Assembly (NCBI GenBank): GCA_965217935.1
Contig: OZ244581.1
Location: 4,588,001 to 4,652,000, forward strand
Source of the DNA: JBBROS01 sp965217935
GTDB taxonomy: Bacteria; Pseudomonadota; Alphaproteobacteria; Acetobacterales; Acetobacteraceae
DNA: 64,000 nucleotides
Reading direction: 5' to 3'
The notes under the pieces were generated by a model. That model was given only the letters and a program-made list of their open reading frames with translations, did not search any database and was not told where the DNA came from. This document shows, piece after piece, positions 8,642 through 16,737 of this stretch. Numbering within the stretch: the stretch's first letter is position 1; each line of letters opens with the position of its first letter. The translations under genes and the position numbers were made by a program.

Positions 8642-10762
8642 TTAATACGGCGCGTCCATAGTGGTCAGCGCCACGTAGACGCTCTTGAGTTGCGTGTAGT
8701 GCTCGATGGCGGCCTGGCCGTTCTCGCGGCCGAGTCCCGAGCCTTTGACGCCGCCGAAGGGCAGTTCGATTGGCGTGACGTTGTAGGCGTTGATCCAGCA
8801 GGCTCCGGCTTGCAGGCGGGCGATGACGCGGTGGGCGCGGGCGAGGTCCTTGGTGAAGACCCCGGCAGCGAGGCCGTATTCGGTCGCGTTGGCGCGGGCG
8901 ACGACCTCCTCTTCGGTATCGAACGGGAGGACGCAGAGGACGGGACCGAAGATTTCCTCGCGGACGATGGCCATGTCGTCGGTGCAGCCGGCGAAGATGG
9001 CGGGGGCGACGAAGGCGCCGCGGGCGAGGTCGCCGCCGGTGACGCGATGCCCGCCGGTGAGCAGGGCGGCGCCGCCCTGCTGGCCGCGGGCGACGTAGGC
9101 GAGGACCTTTCGCATGTGCGGCTCGGAGATGAGGGCGCCGATTTGGGTGGCCGGGTCGAGCGGTTGGCCGACGCGAATGGTTTCGGTGCGGGCCTGGAGG
9201 CGCTGCAGGAAGGGCTTGAGGACTTTGCGGTGGACGAAGACGCGGGTTCCGTTGGAGCAGACCTCGCCGGCGGAGTAGAAGTTGGCGAGCTGGGCCCCGG
9301 AGACGGCGTTGTCGAGGTCGGCGTCCTCGAACACGATCAGGGGGGATTTGCCGCCGAGCTCCAGGGTGACGTGCTTCAGCGTGCAAGCGGCATCGGCCAT
9401 GACGAGCTTGCCGGTGCCGGCCTCGCCGGTGAGGGAGATTTTGCGGATGTCCGGGTGCCGGGTCAGGAGGCGCCCGGTTTCGGCGGCGCCCTGGACGACG
9501 TTGAACAGGCCGGGAGGCAGGCCGGCTTCGGCGAAGACCTCCGCAAGCAGCAGGGCGGTCAGCGGGGTGAGTTCGGCGGGCTTGAACAGCATGGCGTTGC
9601 CGCAGGCCAGCGCCGGGGCGGACTTCCAGCAGGCGATCTGCAAGGGATAGTTCCAGGCGCCGATGCCGGCGACGACCCCGAGCGGCTCGCGGCGGGTGTA
9701 GCCGAAGGCGCTAGGGCCGAGGTCGATGTGCTGCCCGGCGAGGCCGGCGGCGGCGTTGGCGAAGTATTCCAGGCAGTCGGCCCCGGAGAGCACGTCCACG
9801 ACGGAGGTTTCAGCGATGGGCTTGCCGGTGTCGCGGGTCTCGATCTCGGCCAGCTCGTCGTTGCGGGCGCGCAGCAGGGCGGCGGCGCGGTGCAGGATGC
9901 GCCCGCGCTCGGCGCCGGTGAGGGCGGCCCAGGCGGGCTGGGCAGCTGCGGCGGCCTCGACGGCTTGGTTGACCGCCGCTTCGTCCGCTTGCTGGACCAA
10001 CGCGAGGATTTCGCCATTGGCCGGGTCGTGGGTCTGGAACAGGGGCGCGGCGGAGGCCGCGTAGGCGCCGCCGATCCAATTGCGGCGGATGCCGTAGCGG
10101 GTTTTCGGCTCGGCGCCGACGGCGGGGCGGGGAAGCGGGTCCGGGGCGGGAGATTGCCGCGCCAGGTTGCTGTCGAGGAAGGCGGCGACGAGGGCGCGGG
10201 CGGATTCGCTGTCGGTTTCCTGCCAGCCGGAGAGGGCGGCGCGGAGCCAGACGCCGTCGATGAGGGCCGCGATCGTGGCGGCGACACGGTGGGCTTCGGC
10301 GCGTGAGCCGGGCATGAGGGGGCGCAGGGCGTGGCGGAGGTTGGAAAGCACCCGGCGCTGATAGGCGGCCTGGATGCGCTTGAGATGGGGCAAGTGGGCC
10401 ACCTGGCCCCAGAAGGCGAGCCAGGTGGCGCCGCTGCGGCGGTCGAAGGCGTCGGGCGCCAGGTTGGCGTCGATGATGGCCAGGACGCGGGCGCGGGGAT
10501 CGCCGGCCTGGCCGAGGCGGCGCAGCACGTCGATCTGGACGCCGCGGACGAGGGCGCGGAAAGCGGCTTCGAGCAAGCCGTCCTTGTCGTTGAAATAGTG
10601 CGCCACCAGGCCGGGGGAGACGCCGGCCACGCCTGCGATGCGGCCCAGGGTGGCGCCGGCGTAACCGAACTCGGCGAGAACATCGATAGTGATGTCGATG
10701 AGCTGCTGGCGGCGGCCGTCTTCGGGCTCGGGGAGACGCTGGAGGGTAAGGCTGTCGGCCAT
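8642..10762 (-). CDS. Fused BetI-type TetR repressor and betaine aldehyde dehydrogenase BetB
   Basis: One uninterrupted frame encodes two proteins that are normally separate. Residues about 1-200 are a TetR/BetI repressor: the helix-turn-helix lies around GATLGRIAGVAGVSPGLVAHYF, followed by a BetI-like ligand domain. A short Pro-rich linker (SPAPDPLPRPAVGAEP) leads into a full-length aldehyde dehydrogenase starting at RRNWIGG, with the catalytic Glu in VTLELGGKS and the catalytic Cys in SAGEVCSNGTR. I read the linker codon by codon: it has no stop and no ATG, GTG or TTG that could start a separate BetB. The start is ATG at 10762 (706 residues) or in-frame TTG at 10798 (718). Neither has a clear ribosome site, and ATG 10762 overlaps a palindrome resembling a BetI operator. 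Choline to betaine requires this enzyme, so the protein may be both enzyme and autorepressor, as PutA is. A sequencing indel joining two genes is possible but would have to remove every start and stop signal. Confidence 0.9.
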   Translation of the reverse strand: MADSLTLQRLPEPEDGRRQQLIDITIDVLAEFGYAGATLGRIAGVAGVSPGLVAHYFNDKDGLLEAAFRALVRGVQIDVLRRLGQAGDPRARVLAIIDANLAPDAFDRRSGATWLAFWGQVAHLPHLKRIQAAYQRRVLSNLRHALRPLMPGSRAEAHRVAATIAALIDGVWLRAALSGWQETDSESARALVAAFLDSNLARQSPAPDPLPRPAVGAEPKTRYGIRRNWIGGAYAASAAPLFQTHDPANGEILALVQQADEAAVNQAVEAAAAAQPAWAALTGAERGRILHRAAALLRARNDELAEIETRDTGKPIAETSVVDVLSGADCLEYFANAAAGLAGQHIDLGPSAFGYTRREPLGVVAGIGAWNYPLQIACWKSAPALACGNAMLFKPAELTPLTALLLAEVFAEAGLPPGLFNVVQGAAETGRLLTRHPDIRKISLTGEAGTGKLVMADAACTLKHVTLELGGKSPLIVFEDADLDNAVSGAQLANFYSAGEVCSNGTRVFVHRKVLKPFLQRLQARTETIRVGQPLDPATQIGALISEPHMRKVLAYVARGQQGGAALLTGGHRVTGGDLARGAFVAPAIFAGCTDDMAIVREEIFGPVLCVLPFDTEEEVVARANATEYGLAAGVFTKDLARAHRVIARLQAGACWINAYNVTPIELPFGGVKGSGLGRENGQAAIEHYTQLKSVYVALTTMDAPY

Positions 10763-10777
10763 TGAACGGTCATTCAA
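10762..10777. promoter_or_regulatory. Inverted repeat at the betI-betB start, candidate operator
   Basis: TTGAA-CGGTCA-TTCAA, 5-bp arms with a 6-base spacer. The half-sites are the same as in the palindrome centred 73 bases away at 10834-10851, about seven helical turns. It overlaps the ATG at 10762, so binding there would block transcription or initiation of the bet operon. A BetI operator is inferred from half-site identity and position. Confidence 0.55.
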
Positions 10778-10833
10778 CGGAACGGGCGGGAATGTCAAGT
10801 TAATCGTGCCGGGAATGCTTGCTTCTTAACATT

Positions 10834-10851
10834 TTTGAACGTCTGTTCAAA
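10834..10851. promoter_or_regulatory. Perfect 18-bp palindrome between bet operon and choWV, candidate BetI operator
   Basis: TTTGAAC-GTCT-GTTCAAA: 7-bp perfect arms, 4-base spacer, in the 189-base region between the divergent betI-B and choW starts. It is the strongest palindrome there and has the size and symmetry of TetR-family operators. Its position suits control of both the enzymes and the importer by the BetI domain encoded alongside. Confidence 0.7.
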
Positions 10852-10951
10852 GGCCGGCCCAAGCATTTGCTTGATTCGGCATCGTTAGTGCAGGCAGGGT
10901 TGCTGACGAGATTGTTAGAATTTGATCCGAAGCGGCGATCTGGAGGCAGGC

Positions 10952-11809
10952 ATGGAGTGGTTCACGGATTGGGTCGGCGACCATAAGATCCCGCTGGGAA
11001 GCTGGATTGCGGCTTGGATCGAGGCGATCAAGAGCAACAGCACCGGGGCGTTCGACCTGATCTCGGGCGTGATCCAGACGGTGATCGACAGCTTCACCAA
11101 CGCGCTGCTCTGGGTGCCGGCGCCGTTGCTGCTGCTGCTGCTGGCCGCGCTCACCTATGCCATCCGGCGGTCGTGGAAGCTCGCTTTGTTCGTGCTGCTG
11201 GCGCTGCTGTTCATCATGAACCAGGGCTATTGGGAGGAGACCATGCAGACGCTGTCGCTGGTGGTGTTCTCGGCGATCGTGTCGACCATCATCGGGGTGC
11301 CGCTCGGCATCGCGTCGGCGCACCGGCCCTGGCTGTTCCAGTTGATGCGCCCGGCGCTCGACCTGATGCAGACGCTGCCGACCTTCGTCTATCTCATCCC
11401 GACCCTGGTGCTGTTCGGGCTGGGCGTGGTGCCGGGCCTGGTCTCGACGGTGATCTTCGCGCTGCCTGCCCCGATCCGGCTGACGCACCTGGGGATCACC
11501 TCGGTGCCGCGTCCGTTGATCGAGGCCGGGGAGGCGTTCGGGGCGACGCGCTCGCAGCTTTTGTGGAAGGTGGAGCTGCCGGCCGCCAAGCCGATGATCC
11601 TGGCGGGTATCACGCAATGCATCATGCTGAGCCTGTCGATGGTGGTGATTGCCGCTTTGGTGGGCGCGGGCGGCCTGGGCGTGCCGGTGGTGCGGGCGCT
11701 GAACACTGTGCGGGTCGATACCGGGTTCGAGGCCGGGCTCGCGATCGTGCTGCTGGCGATCATCCTGGACCGGGTCTGCCGCCCGTCCGAGCGAGGAGCC
11801 GCGCGATGA
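10952..11809 (+). CDS. choW: Choline/betaine ABC transporter permease ChoW
   Basis: 285-residue inner-membrane permease of the ProW/ChoW/OpuAB family for quaternary amines. Several hydrophobic spans, and the permease signature around EAGEAFGATRSQLLWKVELPAAKP that contacts the ATPase. ATG 10952 is chosen over an upstream in-frame start because TGGAGG lies at 10941-10946. It is divergent from the bet operon, with the palindrome between. The stop overlaps an ATG (ATGA, 11806-11809) that begins the tandem-repeat region before choV. No periplasmic binding protein (ChoX) is encoded in the window, so it must come from elsewhere. Confidence 0.92.
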   Translation: MEWFTDWVGDHKIPLGSWIAAWIEAIKSNSTGAFDLISGVIQTVIDSFTNALLWVPAPLLLLLLAALTYAIRRSWKLALFVLLALLFIMNQGYWEETMQTLSLVVFSAIVSTIIGVPLGIASAHRPWLFQLMRPALDLMQTLPTFVYLIPTLVLFGLGVVPGLVSTVIFALPAPIRLTHLGITSVPRPLIEAGEAFGATRSQLLWKVELPAAKPMILAGITQCIMLSLSMVVIAALVGAGGLGVPVVRALNTVRVDTGFEAGLAIVLLAIILDRVCRPSERGAAR

Positions 11810-11921
11810 GCGCCGCGCGGGGGGCCGCACGATGAGCGCCGCGCGGAGGGCCGCACGATGAGCGCCGCGCGGAGGGCCGCACGATGAGCGCCGCGCGGAG
11901 GGCCGCACGATGAGCGCCGCG
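11806..11921 (+). repeat. Four tandem 26-bp repeats forming overlapping nonapeptide frames
   Basis: Exact 26-bp units start at 11806, 11832, 11858 and 11884, followed by a partial fifth copy that is the start of choV (ATG 11910). Each unit carries ATG, a GGAGG-type ribosome site (GGGGG in the first) and ends so that its TGA overlaps the next ATG. Each therefore encodes MSAARRAAR (MSAARGAAR in the first). Because 26 is not a multiple of three, the frame shifts each time, and only the last ATG opens choV. The unit resembles the ribosome site plus ATGA junction of choW, suggesting duplication of the coupling signal. Confidence 0.9.
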
Positions 11922-13169
11922 GTCGAGTTCCGGGGCGTCGACATCCTGTTCGGGGCGTCCGGGCAGACCCGGGCGCGCGCGTTGCAGATGATGGACGAGG
12001 GGCGCACGCGCAGCGAGATCCAGGCCGAGACCGGGGCCGTGCTGGGGGTATCGGGGGCGAGCCTCACGGTGCCGGCAGGCGAGATGTGCGTGCTGATGGG
12101 GCTTTCGGGATCGGGCAAGTCGACGCTGATGCGCGCGGCGAACGGGCTGAACAAGGTCACGCGCGGGCAGGTGCTGCTGCAGGACGGCGAGCGCGGGACG
12201 GTCGATGTCGCGAGCTGCGACCGCAAAACGCTGCGCCGGATGCGGATGCAGCGGGTGGCGATGGTGTTCCAGCAGTTCGCGCTGCTGCCTTGGCGAACGG
12301 TGCGGGAGAACGTGGGGCTCGGCCTCGAGCTGCGGGGCGTGCCGGCCGCGGAGCGCCGGGCGGTGGTGGACGAGAAGCTGAAGCTGGTCAGCCTCGACGA
12401 GTGGGGGGACCGGTATGCCGCCGAGCTCTCGGGCGGGATGCAGCAGCGGGTGGGGCTGGCGCGGGCGTTCGCGACCGATGCCGACATCCTGCTGATGGAC
12501 GAGCCGTTCTCCGCGCTCGATCCGCTGATCCGCACCAAGCTGCAGGATGAGCTGCTGGCGTTGCAGGCGCGGATCAGGAAGACGATCCTGTTCGTCAGCC
12601 ACGACCTCGACGAGGCGCTGAAGCTCGGCAACCAGATCGCCATCATGGAAGGCGGACGGATCGTGCAGGCGGGCACCCCGGAGGACATCGTGCTGCGCCC
12701 GGCGGACGACTACGTGGCGGAGTTCGTCGGCCACATGAACCCGATGACGGTGCTGCGCGGCGGCGCGGTGATGCGGCGGGCGGAGCGCCTGCAGCGCGAT
12801 GGGCAGGGCTATTGGCTCGACGACGCAATGCGCTACCGCGTGCGCGTCGATGGCGATGGACGGGCGTCGGAGGCGTGGCTGGATGGGCAAACGCTGCCGA
12901 TCACGGCGATCAAGGATGCGTCGGGAGACCTCGGCGGCCTGCCGCCCGGCCTACCCGTGGCGGCCGGAAGCACGCCGTTGCGGCAGGTCATGCAAGTCCG
13001 GCAGGCGAGCGGGCATCCGGTGGTGATCGAGGAGGATGGCCGGTTCGCGGGCGTGTGCGATGATGCGGAGCTGATCGGCGCGCTGTGCGGAACGGGGCGG
13101 ACGGCGCCGCCGCTCCCGGGAGCAGACTCGCGCCCGGGAGCGGTTGGCCGCCGCGTGGTGGTTAGCTAG
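11910..13169 (+). CDS. choV: Choline/betaine ABC transporter ATPase ChoV
   Basis: 419-residue ATPase of the ProV/ChoV family energising ChoW. The family-typical N-terminal helix precedes the nucleotide-binding domain: Walker A LMGLSGSGKST, Q-loop VFQQFALLPWRTV, signature LSGGMQQRVGLARA, Walker B ILLMDEPFSALD, switch His in FVSHDLDEAL. The C-terminal about 140 residues look like a degenerate CBS-type regulatory region, which in this family senses ionic strength. Only ATG 11910 is in frame; the four upstream ATGs run into their own stops. Its 3' end overlaps the convergent GH26-like gene by 8 bases. Confidence 0.93.
   Translation: MSAAVEFRGVDILFGASGQTRARALQMMDEGRTRSEIQAETGAVLGVSGASLTVPAGEMCVLMGLSGSGKSTLMRAANGLNKVTRGQVLLQDGERGTVDVASCDRKTLRRMRMQRVAMVFQQFALLPWRTVRENVGLGLELRGVPAAERRAVVDEKLKLVSLDEWGDRYAAELSGGMQQRVGLARAFATDADILLMDEPFSALDPLIRTKLQDELLALQARIRKTILFVSHDLDEALKLGNQIAIMEGGRIVQAGTPEDIVLRPADDYVAEFVGHMNPMTVLRGGAVMRRAERLQRDGQGYWLDDAMRYRVRVDGDGRASEAWLDGQTLPITAIKDASGDLGGLPPGLPVAAGSTPLRQVMQVRQASGHPVVIEEDGRFAGVCDDAELIGALCGTGRTAPPLPGADSRPGAVGRRVVVS
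13110..13143. terminator. Perfect 11-bp inverted repeat at the choV/hydrolase convergence
   Basis: CCGCTCCCGGG ... CCCGGGAGCGG with a 12-base loop, inside the last codons of choV and just beyond the stop of the convergent hydrolase gene. It could terminate the convergent transcript. No T-run is visible, so this is tentative. Confidence 0.4.
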
Positions 13170-14646
13170 ACGGCAGTTGCAGGTGCTTCGTGCCCTCTGA
13201 GTAGAGGGTGACCTGCGCCGAGCCGAGCTGGTTGCCGCCGAGCTCGACCTTGTCGACGTAGAGATTGCGGTCGGTATCCGGCGTGCCGCCCCAGGCGTCG
13301 TTCAGGAACGTGATGCCCAAGTCGTGCGGCCCGGCGCCAGCCTGGCCGGTGAAGCTGAAAGCCTGGCTCTCGCCGTTGCCGTGAATGGCGGTCACGGTCT
13401 GGGCGCCTCCGAGTGACTTGCCGTCGAACGTCAGGCTGAACTGCGCGTCGCCCTGGAACATATCCTCGGAGAGATGGACCACGAGGGTTTGCGTGTCGCC
13501 GGAGGGCGTCACCGTGTTGTCCGTGGCCGGGACGACCAGGGAAGTGTCCGGTTGGATGGCTTGGTTCGGAACCGACCCGCCGCCGTTGCCGCCGTTGGCG
13601 CCGAAGCCTTTCGCCCAGGCCCCGGCTTCTTGCGGACGGTTGGCGCCGGGTCCGGCGAAGGTCCAGTCGCCATCGCCGGCGTCAAGATTCCAGACGTTGA
13701 CCATAGAGACGTTGACGCCGGTGCTGGCGAGCTTGCCCGCGAGCCAGGTCGGGAAAGCGCCGTTGTCGCGCGGGCCGTGGGCGCCGTTGCCGCCGGCGCC
13801 GGTCTCGGGGATGGCGAAGGGCTTGCCCTGGGACTTGGCGAAATCGATCAGGTTCTGCAGGCTGAGGCTGTGGCCGACGCCGTCGCCCGCGGGGGAGTAC
13901 TTGGTGGCATCGGGATAGTTCCAGTAGTGGTCCAGGTTGGCCGGGTCCGAGGCCCATTCCTGCAAGCTGCCGGAAAAGCTGCCGTCATTCTTGCCCCAGT
14001 TATAAAGGTCATAGGGATAGAGGTCGCTGTAGATATCGCCGCCGATCTGGTCGACGTACTGATTGCCGGGATAAAGGGATCGGACGTCGAGGCTGCCGTT
14101 CCAGTTCTGGATGTTGGGGTTCCAAATGGTCTTGACGCTGGCATTGGGCGCGGAGTGGAGCACGTCGGCGATGTGCTTGAAGGCGGCCACGTAGTCGGAT
14201 TGGGTTTGCGGGTTGTCGCCGACATACCAGGGCATGCCGGAGACGTTCATCTCCCAGCCTGGGCGGACATAGAGGTCGTGGAATCCCTGGTCAGTCCACG
14301 CCTTGACCATGCCGCGGATGGCGTTGTCGTAGCGGCCGGAGGCGAATTCGCGGAAGGCCTGGCCCGGGTTGCCGCGGTCGCCCTCGGTTGCCATCGGCAG
14401 GCCGATCACCGGGGTCAGGTTGTGATAAGCGGGAGATTGGGCATAGGACCAAGCGGTCCAGCTTACGTCGCTGGGCCAGTTATCGATCGGCTTCGATTGG
14501 TTGATGAAGGCGTTCACGAAGGCGGGCTTGGCGCCCATCAGGTTCGTGAAGCTGTCGAAGCGGGCGTCGACGCCGGCTTCGGCGTTGGAGTCGCTGCCGT
14601 TCGCGCCGCCTGCGAAAATGCCGAGAGGGAATGGAGTGTTTGCCAT
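13162..14646 (-). CDS. Secreted GH26-like glycoside hydrolase with C-terminal CBM60-like module
   Basis: 494 residues. The N-terminal about 340 form a TIM-barrel hydrolase resembling GH26 beta-mannanase/glucanase proteins. The acid/base candidate is Glu132 in RPGWEMN and the nucleophile candidate Glu281 in FAIPETG. A linker (GGNGGGSVPN) leads to a module of about 100 residues with SEDMFQGDAQFSLTFDGKSLGG and DRNLYVDKVELGG, the pattern of calcium-dependent xylan-binding CBM60/CBM36-type domains. The same module occurs four times in the GH16 protein at 43317-45695. There is no signal peptide, and the short tail after the module resembles that of the GH16 protein, so type I-like secretion is suspected. 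ATG 14646 is preferred over GTG 14652. The GH26 assignment is by motif only. Confidence 0.78.
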   Translation of the reverse strand: MANTPFPLGIFAGGANGSDSNAEAGVDARFDSFTNLMGAKPAFVNAFINQSKPIDNWPSDVSWTAWSYAQSPAYHNLTPVIGLPMATEGDRGNPGQAFREFASGRYDNAIRGMVKAWTDQGFHDLYVRPGWEMNVSGMPWYVGDNPQTQSDYVAAFKHIADVLHSAPNASVKTIWNPNIQNWNGSLDVRSLYPGNQYVDQIGGDIYSDLYPYDLYNWGKNDGSFSGSLQEWASDPANLDHYWNYPDATKYSPAGDGVGHSLSLQNLIDFAKSQGKPFAIPETGAGGNGAHGPRDNGAFPTWLAGKLASTGVNVSMVNVWNLDAGDGDWTFAGPGANRPQEAGAWAKGFGANGGNGGGSVPNQAIQPDTSLVVPATDNTVTPSGDTQTLVVHLSEDMFQGDAQFSLTFDGKSLGGAQTVTAIHGNGESQAFSFTGQAGAGPHDLGITFLNDAWGGTPDTDRNLYVDKVELGGNQLGSAQVTLYSEGTKHLQLPSS

Positions 14647-15256
14647 AAGCACCGTCAGTGAGTGTTTCGATATCGTATTAATTTATATTGAGAATAGTCA
14701 GATCGAGCGGAACCGCTCTTTACAAGGCTACATTTCAGTCGCTCCCGGTTATTAATGGGAGTGCTTGCGCCCGTTCTTGCCTGCTAGAGTGATTTCAAGA
14801 CAAGGCCGCAAGCCAGCCGGCATCGGAGCGGCAGCGCCGTCTCCGAAATGTCGTTATTGATTCGTAACGTCTACGGCCGTGCGTAGCGCCATCAGTCCGA
14901 CTGGGCGCGTCAATGCCAGACGAACCTGTGGTTCAGGCGCCAGTCATGTCGCGAAACGAAGCGATGTCCGGTGGATCGCACCAGAACCGCAGGAACAAAC
15001 AATCGTCCAGACGAACTTACATCAACCGAACTGGGATGAAGGTCTGGATTGTTGTTCTAGGACCGAGGTTTTCGTTGCTGCATAATCATGATCTCCACAC
15101 GCTTCTGTTACCACAGCTACTCGGGATACAATCGGTCGTCAACCTTTCGCGATTATGCTGAGATTGAGGCAATTGCGGCAAAAGTGTGTGGACTTTGCGG
15201 TATTAATAGTCGTTTTGCCGTTCTTACTCTGGCTTGTGTCAAGTTGAAGTCGCGCA
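14647..15256. other. 610-base intergenic region of lower GC
   Basis: No gene recognised. Base composition is visibly lower in GC than the neighbours, especially around 14660-14760 and 15080-15256. Open frames here lack ribosome sites and family resemblance. It must hold the promoter of the hydrolase near 14647-14760. Confidence 0.5.
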
Positions 15257-16615
15257 TTAATATCTTTTGCTTAGAATAAAGCGAACCGGTCGATCTGGTT
15301 GAGTGGTTACGAAACCGCGAGGAAATACGGCGCCTCGCCCCAATAAGTCGAAACGAAACTCGCGCAACAAGCGGGCCAGGACGAGGACGCTTTCGGTCAA
15401 CGCGAACTGGGCACCGACGCAGACGCGCGGCCCGGCGCCGAACGGCATGTAGGCGTAGCGGGGCGGAGGCGGGCGGCCTGCGAAAAAGCGGTCAGGGTCG
15501 AATTCGTCGGCCCGCGGCCAGAAGGCGGCGTGGCGGTGCAGCACCCAGGGCGCGATGCTGACGACGGCGCCGGGGGCGATACGATGGCCGGCGACGCGGT
15601 CGGGGGCGCGCGCTTCGCGGGTGATGAGGAAGGCGGGGGGGTAGAGGCGCAGCGCCTCGTCGACGAAAGCGCGGGTGCGGGGAAGGGATTTCAGGGCGCC
15701 CGCGGCGTTGGCGGGCGAGAGATCAAGGCCCGCCGCTTCGGCGGCGATCCGGGCGGCTTCGTGCGGCAGGCGGGCGGCAATGTAGAGGGACCAGAACAGG
15801 CTGACCGCCGTCGTCTCGTGTCCGGCCAGGATCATGGTGGCGACCTCGTCGCGCAGTTGCGCGCGGTCGAAGCCTTCGCCGGTCTCGGGGTCCCGGGCGG
15901 CCGCGAGCAGGTCGAACAGGTCCCGCGGCGCGCCCTCGGGCTGGGGCTGGCGCTCGCGGGCGTCGAGGATGCGGTCGATGAGGCGGAGCCAGTCGCGGCG
16001 GAAGCGGGCGCGGCCCATGTCGAGCGGGCTGCGCATGGCGGCGGGGAGCAGGAGGTCGAGCGCGCCCGGCTGGGCGTAGTTGAGGGCGTAGCGGAGGATC
16101 ATGGCGCGGAGCTCGGCGCCGAACTGGGCCATCTCGAGCGAGAACATGGATTGCCCGGCGATGGTCAGCGCGAGGCTCTGCAGATGGGGGAGCAGCTCCA
16201 GGGACTTGCCGGCCAGGCGGCCGAGCTCGGCCTCCTTGGCTTGGCTGGCGGCGACGACGTGGCCGGCCAGCATCGTCATGCTGCGGGGGGTGAAGGAGGG
16301 GGCGATGGTGCGGCGCTGGTGACGCCAGGCCTTGCCTTCGGCGAGGAACAGGCCGCGCCCGAGAACGGGCTGGAGCACGCGCTCCGTGCCGCTGTTGCGG
16401 CGGTAGTTCTCGTGGTTGTCGACGAGCACGTGGCGGATGGCGTCCGGGTCGTTGAGCATGATCTGCTCGCGCCCGAGGAACCGTCCCGGAAGGATCATCT
16501 CGTTGTAGGCGGGCGGGCCCCAAAGTTCCAGCGCGTTGCGGCGCAGCACGAGGAAGGATTCGAGCTGGGTGCGGAGCCGGGTCGGAAGCGGGGGCTTGGG
16601 CAGGGTGATTGTCAT
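15257..16615 (-). CDS. Cytochrome P450
   Basis: 452-residue soluble bacterial P450. I-helix oxygen-activation motif AGHETT at 264-269, the K-helix ExxR as EALR (Glu320, Arg323), and the heme loop FGAGPRVCVG with the heme-ligating cysteine at 399. All core elements are intact, so it should be an active monooxygenase. The N-terminus has no membrane anchor. No redox partner (ferredoxin or reductase) is nearby, and the substrate cannot be inferred. It is divergent from the amide-type ABC importer operon, with about 120 bases between them. Confidence 0.94.
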   Translation of the reverse strand: MTITLPKPPLPTRLRTQLESFLVLRRNALELWGPPAYNEMILPGRFLGREQIMLNDPDAIRHVLVDNHENYRRNSGTERVLQPVLGRGLFLAEGKAWRHQRRTIAPSFTPRSMTMLAGHVVAASQAKEAELGRLAGKSLELLPHLQSLALTIAGQSMFSLEMAQFGAELRAMILRYALNYAQPGALDLLLPAAMRSPLDMGRARFRRDWLRLIDRILDARERQPQPEGAPRDLFDLLAAARDPETGEGFDRAQLRDEVATMILAGHETTAVSLFWSLYIAARLPHEAARIAAEAAGLDLSPANAAGALKSLPRTRAFVDEALRLYPPAFLITREARAPDRVAGHRIAPGAVVSIAPWVLHRHAAFWPRADEFDPDRFFAGRPPPPRYAYMPFGAGPRVCVGAQFALTESVLVLARLLREFRFDLLGRGAVFPRGFVTTQPDRPVRFILSKRY

Positions 16616-16737
16616 GAGCCGGAGATTGGCACGGTGCGCGGAGTGGTCCAGGGCGGAAAGCCGTTGTAAGGATGGATCATGGCATGGGAATTGCCTGTGC
16701 TCTGACGCGTTTCTCGTGCAATTGAGTGGGGTTCCCG

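Noticed and set aside
5266..10306. Long plus-strand open frames opposite betC, betA and betI-betB
   Set aside because: They mirror the codon structure of the minus-strand genes in GC-rich DNA, show no family resemblance, and overlap strongly supported genes completely.
10847..12890. Long minus-strand frames opposite choW/choV with Arg/Ala-rich repeats
   Set aside because: Produced by the antisense of the 26-bp tandem repeats and of the transporter genes; low-complexity and without ribosome sites.
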